Assembly: GCF_002008315.2 (NCBI RefSeq)
Contig: NZ_MVDG02000001.1
Location: 2,790,001 to 2,854,000 of the forward strand
From: Arthrobacter sp. KBS0703
GTDB lineage: Bacteria; Actinomycetota; Actinomycetes; Actinomycetales; Micrococcaceae
Reading direction: 5' to 3'
DNA length: 64,000 bases
A program made the position numbers and the translations under genes. Shown piece by piece: positions 7,854 through 18,904 of this stretch. The notes below the pieces were generated by a model. It made no database searches, had not been told where the DNA came from, and was given only the letters and a program-made list of their open reading frames with translations. Numbering within the stretch: the stretch's first letter is position 1; the number at the start of each line of letters is the position of its first letter.

Positions 7854-8195
7854 TCAGCGGACGGGTTCGCCGGCTTGGCGCCAGGCGGTCATGCCGCCGC
7901 GCACCGAGTAGGCGTCGTAACCCTTGGCGGCCAGGAACCGGGCTGCTGAGGCGGAGCGTACGCCGGAGGCGCAGACGGCGATCACCGGGCGGGTTCTCTG
8001 GATGCCGGCGGTGCTTGTCTGCAGCCGATCAAGTGGGACGTGCGTGGCCTGCGGCGCGCGGCCGGTCCGCCATTCCTGGGCTGACCTGACGTCGATGAGC
8101 GTGGCCCCGGAACCCAGGAGTTCCATGGCCTGCGCCACGGAGATGGTCTTGTAGGGCTTGCTGAAGGCCTTCTTGAGGGAATCGATCAGTCCCAT
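7854..8195 (-). CDS. Single-domain rhodanese with short N-terminal extension
   Basis: A 113-aa protein with an amphipathic N-terminus (GLIDSLKKAFSKPYK) and a rhodanese domain with Cys75 in CASGVRS and a GGMTAW end. The frame is open upstream, but the ATG at 8195 with GAGGAG before it is clearly the start. It follows the TauE/SafE exporter gene by 22 bases on the same strand. Its role is sulfane-sulfur transfer, probably passing sulfur between persulfide carriers and the dioxygenase module. Confidence 0.92.
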   Translation of the reverse strand: MGLIDSLKKAFSKPYKTISVAQAMELLGSGATLIDVRSAQEWRTGRAPQATHVPLDRLQTSTAGIQRTRPVIAVCASGVRSASAARFLAAKGYDAYSVRGGMTAWRQAGEPVR

Positions 8196-8217
8196 GGTGT
8201 TCTCCTCTGTGGATGGG

Positions 8218-9974
<1,757 letters not shown>

Positions 9975-10007
9975 CCAGACCCCCGTTTCAGCCCCCAAAG
10001 GAGAACC

Positions 10008-10415
10008 ATGACGTACACGCTCAGCACGACCATCGATCTTCCATGGGACGAAGCCGTGAAGCGCACCCGGGAGGCCTTGGCAGCCCAGGGATTCGGGATC
10101 CTCACCGAAATCGACGTCCGGTCCACGTTCGAAGCCAAACTGGGTGTCGAAGCCGCTGACGCGGTTGGTGACTACGTCATCCTCGGTGCCTGCAACCCCG
10201 CCCTGGCCAGCCGCGCCCTTGCCGCTGAACCCGAGATTGGAGCACTCCTGCCCTGTAACGTCGTCGTACGCCGCGGCCAGAATGCAGGAGTCACCACCAT
10301 CGAAGCCATCGACCCACAGACCATGGTCCAGCTCAGCGCTGCTCCTGCCGTCAAGGAAATCGCCGACGACGCCGGTACCCGCCTCCGGAACACCCTCGCA
10401 GCACTAAACAGCTGA
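10008..10415 (+). CDS. DUF302 domain protein
   Basis: A 135-aa cytoplasmic protein filled by one DUF302 domain, with the usual opening TTIDLPWDEAVKRTREAL and the core ADAVGDYVILGACNPALASRAL, which contains a single Cys. Its biochemical function is unknown, but the family often sits in sulfur-stress and CsoR/CstR-regulated loci. A strong AAAGGAGAA ribosome site precedes the ATG, 33 bases behind cstR, so it is cotranscribed with the sensor. Confidence 0.88.
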   Translation: MTYTLSTTIDLPWDEAVKRTREALAAQGFGILTEIDVRSTFEAKLGVEAADAVGDYVILGACNPALASRALAAEPEIGALLPCNVVVRRGQNAGVTTIEAIDPQTMVQLSAAPAVKEIADDAGTRLRNTLAALNS

Positions 10416-10426
10416 CACGGACAACC

Positions 10427-10813
10427 ATGACCGCCAACGAGGGCTCACCCATGTCATCACCAGGACCGAATGATCCGGGCCTGCTCCTCCATGCAGCCGG
10501 TCCGCTTGATGCGGAATCACTGGCCGGCGTGCTGCGCAGTTCAGCCAATGCCCGAGCGGCACTTAAGCACGGCCCGGCGATCGAAGTGGTCGTTCAAGGC
10601 GCAGGTGTCCGACTGCTCACCAGACACTCGCCGATCAAAGAGGCGATCACCAATATCCGGCAACTCGGCGTAGAAATTCTCGCGTGTGCAAACAGCCTGC
10701 GCTCAGCAGGACTGGAAACAGCTGACCTTGCCGTTCGCATCGGCACTGTTCCAGCAGCAGTGGCGCACCTGACGAAACGCCAGTGGCAAGGCTGGGCCTA
10801 CGTCAGGCCCTGA
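10427..10813 (+). CDS. DsrE-like sulfur-relay protein
   Basis: A 128-aa protein resembling the DsrE/DsrF-like fold. It has a central strand-rich segment (AIEVVVQGAGVRLLT), then an acceptor-type cysteine, Cys87, in GVEILACANSLRS, which matches the C-x-N-S/T-hydrophobic pattern of DsrE-like proteins. Such proteins carry persulfide sulfur. It begins 11 bases after the DUF302 stop, so the transcript is cstR-DUF302-dsrE-like. The first ATG has no clear ribosome site, and an in-frame ATG at 10451 could be used instead. The fold assignment is by motif only. Confidence 0.7.
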   Translation: MTANEGSPMSSPGPNDPGLLLHAAGPLDAESLAGVLRSSANARAALKHGPAIEVVVQGAGVRLLTRHSPIKEAITNIRQLGVEILACANSLRSAGLETADLAVRIGTVPAAVAHLTKRQWQGWAYVRP

Positions 10814-10862
10814 GCACCATCCCACCCACCTGCGCCCGGAGACACCACATGCGCGCGCGTCA

Positions 10863-11700
10863 ATGCCGGTATTGTCGCTGCTAGACAGAACGGGACGCGC
10901 TTTGGCAGGCCAGCCTCCGATCCGATTGTTATCGCAGACAAGCTGTCAGCGCCGGACCCAAGGGCGAAGGGGCGTACGGCCGAAGACGCGGCTCGCCTGG
11001 TGGGCTGGAGCCGGGCAACGTTGTACCGACATCAGCACGCTCTTGCCGCCCGAGAGAGTACCCGTACTTAGTGCTGGTGACATCCTCATCATGGGATTGA
11101 ACGGGAAACCGGACCGGCCTTGGCTGACCACTGTTACGGACGATCATTCCAGGGCAATCTGCGGCTACATGGTCTTTACCGGTGCTCCCTCAGCCCTCAA
11201 CACCGCACTCTCACTGCGGCAGGCCGTCTGGCGGAAGAGTGATCCCGCCTGGGCGATGTGCGGCATTCCCGACATCCTGCACGTGGACCACGGCTCTGAC
11301 TCCACCAGCACCCACCTCGAACGCACGCGCTTCTTCGGCACCGTCAACACCGATTTTTTAGCCTCGCTCCCCGGCCACCTCGGCCCCGGGAGCCGCAAAC
11401 CACAACCCTCCCTCGACCTTCCCCGGCTAGACCAAGCCATTGGCACATTCATTGCCACCTACAACGAAAGACCCCACCAGGAACTCGGGCATTCTCCTCG
11501 GGACGCCTGGGTCTCCGACGGCTGGCTTCCCCGGATGCCCAACAGCCTCGAACTGCTCGACGGCCTACTGCTCACCGTGCCCAAACACCGCACGGTGCAA
11601 CGCGACGGCATCCACTTCCAAGGCCAGCGCTACCTCGCCCCGTTCGTCGGACACACCTTAACGATCCGCTATGACTCCCGCGACATCTCCGAAATCCGCC
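10863..11700 (+). mobile_element. Remnant of an integrase-core (Mu-type) transposase
   Basis: The frame encodes pieces of a DDE transposase with a Mu-type C-terminal domain: GLNGKPDRPWLTTVTDDHSRAICGY, then LHVDHGSD, then YNERPHQELG, QRDGIHFQGQRYL and IRYDSRDISEIR. The N-terminal helix-turn-helix part is scrambled. LERT runs directly into RFFGTVNT, so the segment that should carry the catalytic Glu is missing, and it cannot transpose. At about 11700 the frame passes into a different transposase family. Confidence 0.75.
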
Positions 11701-11921
11701 AGGTGATCTGTTCGACCAACGCGATCGAATCCCTCAACGCCCGCTACCGGCGCGCGGTGAGGGCACGGGGCCATTTCCCGAACGATGCCGCGGCGCTGAA
11801 ATGCCTCTACCTCGTGACCCGGTCCCTTGACCCCACAGGGCAGGGCCGGGCACGAGGGGCCACGAGGTGGAAACCGGCTTTGAACGCGTTCGCGATCGCA
11901 TTCGAGAGCAGAATCAACTAA
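11701..11921 (+). mobile_element. IS256/Mutator transposase, C-terminal remnant fused in frame
   Basis: This encodes the last 74 residues of an IS256-family transposase: VICSTNAIESLNARYRRAV, RGHFPNDAAALKCLYL, and an end resembling RWKPALNAFAIAFESRI. It is joined without a frame break to the Mu-type remnant upstream. The catalytic core is absent. Just beyond the stop (about 11936-11965), TTTTCTGACAGACCC resembles the terminal inverted-repeat end of such elements. Confidence 0.75.
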
Positions 11922-11975
11922 CCACAAGCCAGGCCAGACCCACCGTTTTCTGACAGACCCGCCCGCGCAGCATGG

Positions 11976-13538
11976 TTACTGGGTGCCGCCCCTCGGTTCG
12001 TCCTCGAGGTCCTTAGGTGCCGTGAGATCCATCTCGAGCAGCGGCACCACTTTGGACTTGGTGATGAAGCGGTGGGCCAGCCATAGAACGATGAAGACTG
12101 GCAACCCGATGTAGGAGGAAAGCACCTCCATGGTCCGTCCGGCAAGCACAGCCTCGTAGTTCTGTCCCGCGATGACCAGTATCAGCAGGGCGAACGCCAG
12201 CAGTGGGCCAATGGGGAACAGCGATGCTTTGTATGGCAGGTCGCTGACCTTGTTTCCCTGGGCCAGGAAGCCGCGCCTGAAACGGTAGTGGGAAACCGCG
12301 ATTCCCGCCCAGACGATGAAGCCGCATAGGCCTGACATGTTCAGCAGCCAGGAGTAGGCTGCACCCTGACCGACGATCGCGGAGAGGAACCCGAAGAGTC
12401 CCACGGCCGCGGTCGCCATCAACGCCGGGATCGGCACACCACGCCCATTGGTTCGGCCGAAGATCTTCGGGGCCATGCCGTCATGGGCCATGGCGTAGAG
12501 CATCCGGGTGGAGGCATACAGTCCGGAGTTGCCCGCGGACAGGATGGCGGTCAGGATCACGGCGTTCATCAAGGCCGCCGCGAAGGCGATTCCGGCGCGC
12601 GAGAAGACCAGGGTAAACGGCGACGCCGCAATATCGGACTCGCCGGAGGCCAGCAGGCTCGGATCGCTGAACGGGATCAGGCAGCCGATGATAAAGATGG
12701 CACCAATGTAGAAAAGCATGATGCGCCAGAAGACAGCGCGGATAGCCTTCGGCACTTCGCGACGCGGGTTCTTGGCTTCGCCTGCGGCGACTCCCACGAG
12801 CTCGGTGCCCTGGAAGGAGAACCCGGCAACCATGAAGACCGAGATGATCGAGACCCAACCCCCGTGGAACACGTCATCGCGGTTTTCCCAGTTGCTCAGT
12901 CCCGGAGAGTTATCCCCGAGGATGCCGAAAATCATCAGCACGCCGGCGATCAGGAAGAGCACCACTGCGCTGACCTTGATCAGGGAGAGCCAGAACTCCG
13001 ATTCACCAAAGGACTTCGCCGAGAGGGCATTGAGCCCGGTCAACACCAGCAGGAAGATCCCGGCCCACACCCACCCTGGGACCCCCGGGCACCAGAAGTC
13101 CATGATGATTCCGGCCGCGACCAGCTCGGCGGCCACTGTGATGGCCCAGTTGAACCAATAGTTCCAGCCGATCGCGAACCCAAAGGACGGGGAGACGAAA
13201 CGGGTGGCAAAGGACTGGAAAGAACCGGCGACCGGAATCTTGGCCGCCATCTCGCCCAGTGACTGCATCAACAGGAATACCATCAGCCCGACCAGCGCGT
13301 AGGCGAGCAACGCACCGCCGGGACCCGCCTGGGAAATGGTGCTGCCCGAGGCCACGAACAGCCCGGTACCGATAGCACCGCCGATAGCGATCATCTGCAG
13401 GTGGCGGCTGCTTAGCCCGCGCTTGAGTTCGTTGCCGGTTTCGCCGGAAGCGCGATCTGCCCCTATCGCAATAGAGGACCCCTGTTGTGCTGTTTCATCG
13501 GGTTTGATGTCTACGGCAGTTCCGCTCATTGGTGTCAT
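11976..13538 (-). CDS. lysP: LysP-type amino-acid permease (APC superfamily)
   Basis: A 520-aa APC-family permease with about 12 TM segments and long hydrophilic ends. The consensus IGGAIGTGLFVASGSTISQAGPGGALLAY begins around residue 52, and FSFQGTELVGVAAGE, LSAGNSGLYASTRMLY and ISHYRFRRG all follow the E. coli lysine permease LysP closely along the length. It imports a cationic amino acid, most likely lysine, by proton symport. The N-terminal tail of about 40 residues is longer than in LysP; a second ATG at 13529 is possible. It stands alone and faces the transposase remnants, with a long leader region upstream. Confidence 0.82.
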   Translation of the reverse strand: MTPMSGTAVDIKPDETAQQGSSIAIGADRASGETGNELKRGLSSRHLQMIAIGGAIGTGLFVASGSTISQAGPGGALLAYALVGLMVFLLMQSLGEMAAKIPVAGSFQSFATRFVSPSFGFAIGWNYWFNWAITVAAELVAAGIIMDFWCPGVPGWVWAGIFLLVLTGLNALSAKSFGESEFWLSLIKVSAVVLFLIAGVLMIFGILGDNSPGLSNWENRDDVFHGGWVSIISVFMVAGFSFQGTELVGVAAGEAKNPRREVPKAIRAVFWRIMLFYIGAIFIIGCLIPFSDPSLLASGESDIAASPFTLVFSRAGIAFAAALMNAVILTAILSAGNSGLYASTRMLYAMAHDGMAPKIFGRTNGRGVPIPALMATAAVGLFGFLSAIVGQGAAYSWLLNMSGLCGFIVWAGIAVSHYRFRRGFLAQGNKVSDLPYKASLFPIGPLLAFALLILVIAGQNYEAVLAGRTMEVLSSYIGLPVFIVLWLAHRFITKSKVVPLLEMDLTAPKDLEDEPRGGTQ

Positions 13539-14108
13539 GCAACACCGCCAAGGGAGCTAAGAATCAGTCCTGAACCGGAGCAAAGAGCGGTTTCAGGGGT
13601 GGTGCCGGGAGCAATAGCCCGATCACTTATTTGCGTGTGGGAGCCAGGTCCCATGGTGCCTCCGAAAAGGTAGCTGCGGTGGATTAACGCCTTCCGGAGC
13701 CCCGGTCCGGGAAGGATGGTGATCAAGCTAACACACGTGAAGGGAGCGACCTTTGGCGTGGCGAATGTTGCACGCCCCACGGGTCAAGTCCTTACGCATG
13801 GGCATGGGTTACTCGATTTGAGCCTAAGGGTTGCTGATTTGCCCACGCTTGGCGAGTAAGCAGCTCTGATGATCTGCTATAGCGGCCGGCCGGCGTTCGG
13901 CGAATGACGCCAGGCGTGCCCGCGGGCCGATTAGTGCGGCCGTTTCTGGGATGCCCTAAAGACACCCCGACCTTAAGGCCCAGCGAAGGCATAGCAGCGA
14001 AGAGACAGCCACCAGCAAAAGCATTCCTAATGCATGAGCGAATAACCCTTCACGGATGCTTACGCACTGCTAGCTTCTTAAGGAATCCCCTCAACGGAAG
14101 GAACGAGC
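13539..14108. other. 570-base divergent intergenic region
   Basis: This lies between the lysP-like gene and the DUF6421 gene and must contain both promoters. I see no credible ORF, no tRNA and no riboswitch fold I can name; several short GC inverted repeats lie between about 13600 and 13720. The AAGGA ribosome site of the DUF6421 gene is at its right end (about 14098-14102). Confidence 0.4.
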
Positions 14109-15512
14109 ATGTCTGTAATCGCAATCCCGGAAGTGACAACCACCCGGGCAGAAGACCTCAAGGCGCTCCCGGCATGGCAGGCTCTGAAGGCAGCCGTCAT
14201 CGGACTGCAGCAGGTTCAAGTGCAGGACGGTTCCGTTCCGGAACCCGCTGACCATGGCCAGGCCCGCCAGAATGTCGGCATCATTACTGACTCAATCAAC
14301 GATCTGCGCCCCCACCTCCCCCACGACTCGGACTACTTTGAACTGCTCGCGCAGGACTTCCAGCGGTGGGCGTCCGAGGGCTTCGTCGTGCCGGATTTCC
14401 TCGACTCATTGGTAGCCTTCCACCCCGAGCAGTGGCGCATCGATGGGCTGCCGCACCTGGTGGTGTTCCCCATGTACACGCAGAACGGCAGCACCAACCG
14501 CTACTTCGAGGCCGTCCTCATCGAGGTCATCTGGCCTTCTTTCGTCGCTGAACTGGAGGCAGGAAACTACTCCAACAAGCTGTTCGTCCCCATCAGCTTC
14601 GTCGATTTCACGCCGGGCTATGACACGAACTCCGCAGTTCTCTTCCCCGAGAGCGTCGCGGTCCGGAGCACCCTCTCCTTCACCTGGGGAGGCATTTTCG
14701 CGGACCGCGAAGCTGCCCGGTTCCGTCGCGTCCTAAAAGCTGCTGCCGGCATCACTTCCCTGGACCTGCCGGCTGACGCCGCGGAATTCATCGATGACCA
14801 GCACCTCACGGAGAAGACCTTCGTGATGTGGGACCTGATCCATGACCGGACCCACATGCGCGGTGACCTGCCCTTTGATCCGTTCATGATCAAGCAGCGG
14901 ATGCCGTATTTCCTGTACTCCCTGGAGGAGCTCCGCTGTGACCTGACCGCCTTCCGCGAATCAGTCCTCATCGAGCGGGACGAAACGGCGTCCGAGGACG
15001 CCCGCAAGCACGCCAAGCTGGTCCAGTACGCCGTGATCTTCGACCGCATTTTCCGCTTCGCGATTACCGGGAACCGGGTCCGTAACTACGACGCCGTGGG
15101 CGGCCAGTTGCTGTTCGCCTGGATGCACCAGCACCGGGTCCTGCACTGGACCGATGGGAAGTTGAGCATCGACTGGAAGGACGTCGCCGGCGTGGTGGTC
15201 GAACTGGGTCTCCGCATCGAGGAACTCTACTGGCGTTCAATCGACCGGCCGAAGACCGCACACTGGCTGGCTGCCTACGAGCTCGTCTCGGAAACCCTCA
15301 CCCCCCACCCGGCCTCCGTGTGGGCCAAGGGACCGGAGGCCCTTCCGCTCGAAGGCCCTCCCCGGGGTCTGACGGACCAGATCCTTGATGACGAATTCCC
15401 CCTGTCGATGTTCTACGAAGCACTGGAGAAGAAGATGTCCGCGGTCATTGAATCAACTGCCGGGATCACCGGTCAGAGCCCTGCGAAGACTGAGGGCGAG
15501 GTAGGCGCATGA
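14109..15512 (+). CDS. DUF6421 family protein
   Basis: A 467-aa soluble protein of an actinobacterial conserved family of unknown function. A charged signature around residues 242-262 (DLIHDRTHMRGDLPFDPFM) has two His and several Asp residues that could bind a metal. Other conserved-looking blocks are LVVFPMYTQNGSTNR and GGIFADREAARFRRV. Family members are usually found, as here, directly before an SDR gene, and the two overlap by four bases (ATGA), so the proteins probably work as a pair. AAGGAACG precedes the ATG. I can give no reaction. Confidence 0.8.
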   Translation: MSVIAIPEVTTTRAEDLKALPAWQALKAAVIGLQQVQVQDGSVPEPADHGQARQNVGIITDSINDLRPHLPHDSDYFELLAQDFQRWASEGFVVPDFLDSLVAFHPEQWRIDGLPHLVVFPMYTQNGSTNRYFEAVLIEVIWPSFVAELEAGNYSNKLFVPISFVDFTPGYDTNSAVLFPESVAVRSTLSFTWGGIFADREAARFRRVLKAAAGITSLDLPADAAEFIDDQHLTEKTFVMWDLIHDRTHMRGDLPFDPFMIKQRMPYFLYSLEELRCDLTAFRESVLIERDETASEDARKHAKLVQYAVIFDRIFRFAITGNRVRNYDAVGGQLLFAWMHQHRVLHWTDGKLSIDWKDVAGVVVELGLRIEELYWRSIDRPKTAHWLAAYELVSETLTPHPASVWAKGPEALPLEGPPRGLTDQILDDEFPLSMFYEALEKKMSAVIESTAGITGQSPAKTEGEVGA

Positions 15513-16267
15513 GCCAGGACCTCTCTGGGCGTACGGTCGTCGTCGCCGGTTCGACAAGCGCAGCCGGCGTCGCGGTAGTCCGCACCCTCTCGCAAGCAGG
15601 GGCACGCGTGGCCGCCGTGGACATTCTTGAGGACCGGGTGCAGGAACTCTCGGCAGCGTACGGCAACGTCACGGGCTATGTCTGCAACCTCGCGGACCTG
15701 CAGGCCGTTGAGGACTTGGCGACGTCGGTCCGGAACGATCTGGGTCCCGTGGACGGCCTTATCCACCTTGTAGGAGGGTGGCGAGGCGGTACCGGCATCA
15801 AAGGCCAGACGGATGGAGACTGGGACTTCCTCCACACCAGCGTCCTCACCACCCTGAGGAACACCAGCCGCGCGTTTTACGATGACTTGGCTGCCTCCCC
15901 TGTGGGTCGCCTGGCCATCGTTTCCGCACAGTCCGCTTCCTCGCCCACAGCGGACGGCGCCGCCTATGCCGCCGTCAAGTCCGCCGCCGAGGCATGGACG
16001 CTGGCCGTGGCCGACGGATTCCGGCACCTGCAGGGAGGAAACGAAAGCCCCCTCTCCGCTCAGCACTCGGCCGCCCTGGTCTTCGTCGTCAAGGCTCTGG
16101 TCGATGACCGGATGCGCGCAGCCCAGCCGGAACGGAAATTTCCGGGCTTCACGGATGTCAGTGTCCTTGCCGACGCTGTACAGCGGATCTTCGGCCTGGA
16201 TGCGGAACAGATCAACGGGCAGCGCCTGCCCCTCACGGCCGGCCACCTCGTGGGCGCACCGGCATAA
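15509..16267 (+). CDS. SDR family oxidoreductase paired with DUF6421
   Basis: A 252-aa short-chain dehydrogenase. The nucleotide loop is atypical, AGSTSAAGVAVVR at 13-25 in place of TGxxxGIG. It keeps an NAG-equivalent LVGGWRGG, Ser in VSAQSASS and the YAAVK catalytic pair. It has a long variable insert before the C-terminus. The start overlaps the DUF6421 stop, and the gene ends at a strong bidirectional hairpin. Cofactor binding is likely; the substrate is unknown. Confidence 0.85.
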   Translation: MSQDLSGRTVVVAGSTSAAGVAVVRTLSQAGARVAAVDILEDRVQELSAAYGNVTGYVCNLADLQAVEDLATSVRNDLGPVDGLIHLVGGWRGGTGIKGQTDGDWDFLHTSVLTTLRNTSRAFYDDLAASPVGRLAIVSAQSASSPTADGAAYAAVKSAAEAWTLAVADGFRHLQGGNESPLSAQHSAALVFVVKALVDDRMRAAQPERKFPGFTDVSVLADAVQRIFGLDAEQINGQRLPLTAGHLVGAPA

Positions 16268-16288
16268 GCGTCAGCGTTGGTACCAAAG

Positions 16289-16320
16289 CAGGCGCCCCGC
16301 ACGTACTGGCGGGGCGCCTG
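16289..16320. terminator. Bidirectional hairpin terminator
   Basis: A perfect 12-bp stem (16289-16300 with 16309-16320) with an 8-base loop between the convergent SDR and nucleoside hydrolase genes. It is placed to end both transcripts. Confidence 0.8.
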
Positions 16321-16360
16321 CACGACCAGGCATGCCGGGGCTTCGCCTCGGACAACATGC

Positions 16361-17371
16361 TCAGGCCGGTGACGTGACCGCGGAGGCGAGCGCCGCCGTC
16401 GTACTTTCAGGAACAGACAGCAGCGTTTCCACCAAGTGCGGCGCGAAGTCGCCGTCGAGCGCCAGCACCACCCGGCAGCGGGCGCCGGGCTGCTCCGGGT
16501 AGTCCAGGTAGAGTCCGCGCAGGTCGCAGACGGTCTGACCACGGCTTGGCCCAAAAGTGGTGTCGACGGCGACACGCACCACCGGGGCGACGGCGGCTTT
16601 GACGCCGCCCACCGCGAGCGCCGCCGCGAGGGGGTCGTGCATGGCCGAGCAGGCCCGGCCGAAGATGCCCTCGTAGAACCGGAAGTAGTAGCCGAGCATC
16701 TCCCCCAGGGCCTGCGGAACCGGGTGGCCGGCGGCCAGCAGCTCCTGCCGGTGGCTTTCCTCCAGCACGTTGGACATGGTCACGTCCAGCGGCACCAGGG
16801 TGATGTTCCAGTCGGCGGCGAGGACGTCCGCGGCGGCCTCGGGGTCGTTGGCGATGTTGGCCTCCGCCACCGCGGTGATGTTTCCGGGGGCCAGCGCCGC
16901 GCCGCCCATGATGGTGATCTCCTGCACGAGCCGGGGAAGCTCCGGATCCAGCCGCAGCGCGTCCGCAATGTTGGTGAGCGGGCCGATGGCGAGGATCCGC
17001 AGCGTGCCGGGGTGCTCGTGGGCGAGCCGCACGAGCATCTCCGCCGCGGTCTCGGACGCGAGCTCAACAGAGGCCGCCTCGAGCGAAACCTCGCCGATGC
17101 CGTTGGCGCCGTGGACGTGCGGCGCCCCGCCGTGGAACGTGCCGGTCTGCGGGTCGTGGGCTCCGAGCGCGACGGGGATGTGCGCGTGCCCGGCGAGCTG
17201 GAGCAGGTCCAGGGTGTTCCGGGCGCCGACGGCGGCACTGACGTTGCCGCTGACGGTGCCGATCCCCCGCACGTCCGCCTGCGGGGAGGCGAGCAGGTAG
17301 GCCAGGGCGAGGGCGTCGTCGATCCCGGTGTCGCAGTCAAGGTAGAACGGGTTGCTGGTGGGCGTGGTCAT
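16361..17371 (-). CDS. Inosine/uridine-preferring nucleoside hydrolase
   Basis: A 336-aa member of the IunH/RihA-C family, which hydrolyses ribonucleosides to base and ribose in the cytoplasm. The calcium-binding cluster DCDTGIDDALAL is at 12-23 and the GPLTNIADAL signature is present, as is the late MHDPLAAALAV with its His-Asp pair. It is 42 bases downstream of an MFS permease gene on the same strand and opposite a ribokinase-type kinase, so the locus imports a nucleoside, splits it and phosphorylates the ribose. A damaged partial copy lies at 3430-3826. Confidence 0.93.
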   Translation of the reverse strand: MTTPTSNPFYLDCDTGIDDALALAYLLASPQADVRGIGTVSGNVSAAVGARNTLDLLQLAGHAHIPVALGAHDPQTGTFHGGAPHVHGANGIGEVSLEAASVELASETAAEMLVRLAHEHPGTLRILAIGPLTNIADALRLDPELPRLVQEITIMGGAALAPGNITAVAEANIANDPEAAADVLAADWNITLVPLDVTMSNVLEESHRQELLAAGHPVPQALGEMLGYYFRFYEGIFGRACSAMHDPLAAALAVGGVKAAVAPVVRVAVDTTFGPSRGQTVCDLRGLYLDYPEQPGARCRVVLALDGDFAPHLVETLLSVPESTTAALASAVTSPA

Positions 17372-17413
17372 TGCGGTGGTTCTCGTTTCGTTGGTGCTGG
17401 GTGGGGTGGGACG

Positions 17414-18850
17414 TCAGAGGGATTCGCCCTTGGGGGCGGCGACGAAGAGGCTGACGATGAAGGCCGCCGCGGTGATGGCAACGGAGATCCAGAGCGCGGT
17501 GGCGTAGCCGGCGGAGGTGGCCTGGGCGGCGAACGGTGCCACGAGCACGACGCCGAGGCTCGCGCCGATGCCGAAGGAGGCTCCGTTGATGCCGGGCAGG
17601 GCGGCCGGGGCTTCCTTGGGCGAGAGCAGGACGGAGAGCCCGTTGATGGCGGTGAGGAAGAAGCCGTTGTAGAAGATTCCGAGCGATGCGACGGCGATCA
17701 TCACCGCCACCTGGTTGTCGGAGAACGTGGCCGCGGCGACGGCGCAGGCCAGGCTCAGCCCGGTTCCCGCCCGGAGGGTCTTGATCCAGCCGCGGCGGTC
17801 GGCGAGCCAGCCGGCGAGCGGTGCGGCGAAGACGCCGATGAGCGCGGCCGGGGTCAGGAACAGCAGGGCGGACACGGACGCGCTGAACCCGAAGCCGTGG
17901 TGGATGTCCTGGCTGAGCAGCACCACCGTGAAGTTGATGACGGCGAAGATGCCGGCCAGGGTCAGGACGGTGGTGGCGATGACGGGCCAGACCCGGCGGG
18001 AGCGCAGGTGGTGTACGGCGATGAGCGGGTGGCTGCGCTTCTTCTCGATCATCCAGAAGGCGGCGAAGGACGCGACAGTGCCGGCCAGCAGGGCCAGGGT
18101 GCTGGGCGCTGTCCAGCCGGCGGCCGATCCGCCGGAGACAAAGTAGGTGATGAAGACGAGGAACACCGAGAGCGAGCCCGCTCCCCACCAGTCCATGGCG
18201 CCGCGGACGCCCCGCGGCCGTCCCTTCGGGACGATCTTGAGAATGCAGCCGGCGGCGACGGCGGTCAGCACCAGCACGACGACGAAGATGGACCGGAATC
18301 CGAGGGTTTCGGCCATGAGGCCGCCGACGTAGCCGTCGACGCCACCGATCCCGCCGTTGATGGCGGCGATGATGCCCACGGAGGTGCCGAACAGGCGGGC
18401 GTGCAGGTTCTCGCTGAGGACGATGTAGGCGAGGGCGAAGACGGCGCTGGACACGCCCTGGAGGAACCTGCCGGCGACGAGCAGGGGCAGCGTCGGGGCG
18501 GCGATGCACAGAAGGGTTCCGGCGCCCATGATGCCGAGGACCAGCAGCAGCGCGGCGCGGCGGCCGATGAAGTCGCTCCACCGTCCGATCACCGGGCCTG
18601 CGATGGCTCCGGCGAGGAAGAACATGGACTGCACGGGGGCGGCGCTGTCGGCGCCCAGGCCGAAGGAGGCCGCGATCTGCGGCAGCGCCGGGGTGACCAT
18701 GCTGGCGTTGAGCTGGAAGGACAGCACGCCGAGCAGCAGCGTGGAGATCAGCAGGGCGGCGCGGCGGCCGGCGAACTGTGGCTGGTCTGCGTTTGTTTCG
18801 TTGCCGACGGCGGCTGGCGGCGAGGTAGTGACCGGGGTTGGGCTGTTCAC
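17414..18850 (-). CDS. MFS transporter, probable nucleoside or sugar permease
   Basis: A 478-aa major facilitator of the larger, drug:H+-antiporter-like type. Motif A reads GRWSDFIGRRAALL and the family's Pro/Gly helices follow; hydrophobic segments suggest 12-14 TMs. The first 28 residues are hydrophilic. It is the promoter-proximal gene of the permease-nucleoside hydrolase pair and is divergent from the ribokinase-type gene. Uptake of a nucleoside is the simplest reading from context; the protein family by itself does not show the substrate. Confidence 0.85.
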   Translation of the reverse strand: MNSPTPVTTSPPAAVGNETNADQPQFAGRRAALLISTLLLGVLSFQLNASMVTPALPQIAASFGLGADSAAPVQSMFFLAGAIAGPVIGRWSDFIGRRAALLLVLGIMGAGTLLCIAAPTLPLLVAGRFLQGVSSAVFALAYIVLSENLHARLFGTSVGIIAAINGGIGGVDGYVGGLMAETLGFRSIFVVVLVLTAVAAGCILKIVPKGRPRGVRGAMDWWGAGSLSVFLVFITYFVSGGSAAGWTAPSTLALLAGTVASFAAFWMIEKKRSHPLIAVHHLRSRRVWPVIATTVLTLAGIFAVINFTVVLLSQDIHHGFGFSASVSALLFLTPAALIGVFAAPLAGWLADRRGWIKTLRAGTGLSLACAVAAATFSDNQVAVMIAVASLGIFYNGFFLTAINGLSVLLSPKEAPAALPGINGASFGIGASLGVVLVAPFAAQATSAGYATALWISVAITAAAFIVSLFVAAPKGESL

Positions 18851-18904
18851 ATCAAACTCCTTTGTTCTGCAGGCGGGGTCCTGCCGTTGGGATGTGAGTT
18901 GTTA

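Noticed and set aside
12483..13262. A 259-codon frame antisense to the lysP-like gene
   Set aside because: It is a mirror frame caused by GC-rich codon positions; it has no ribosome site or domain, and the minus-strand permease is unmistakable.
13539..14108. A lysine riboswitch or T-box before the lysP-like gene
   Set aside because: I searched for a conserved multi-helix fold and an anti-terminator and found only short unrelated inverted repeats.
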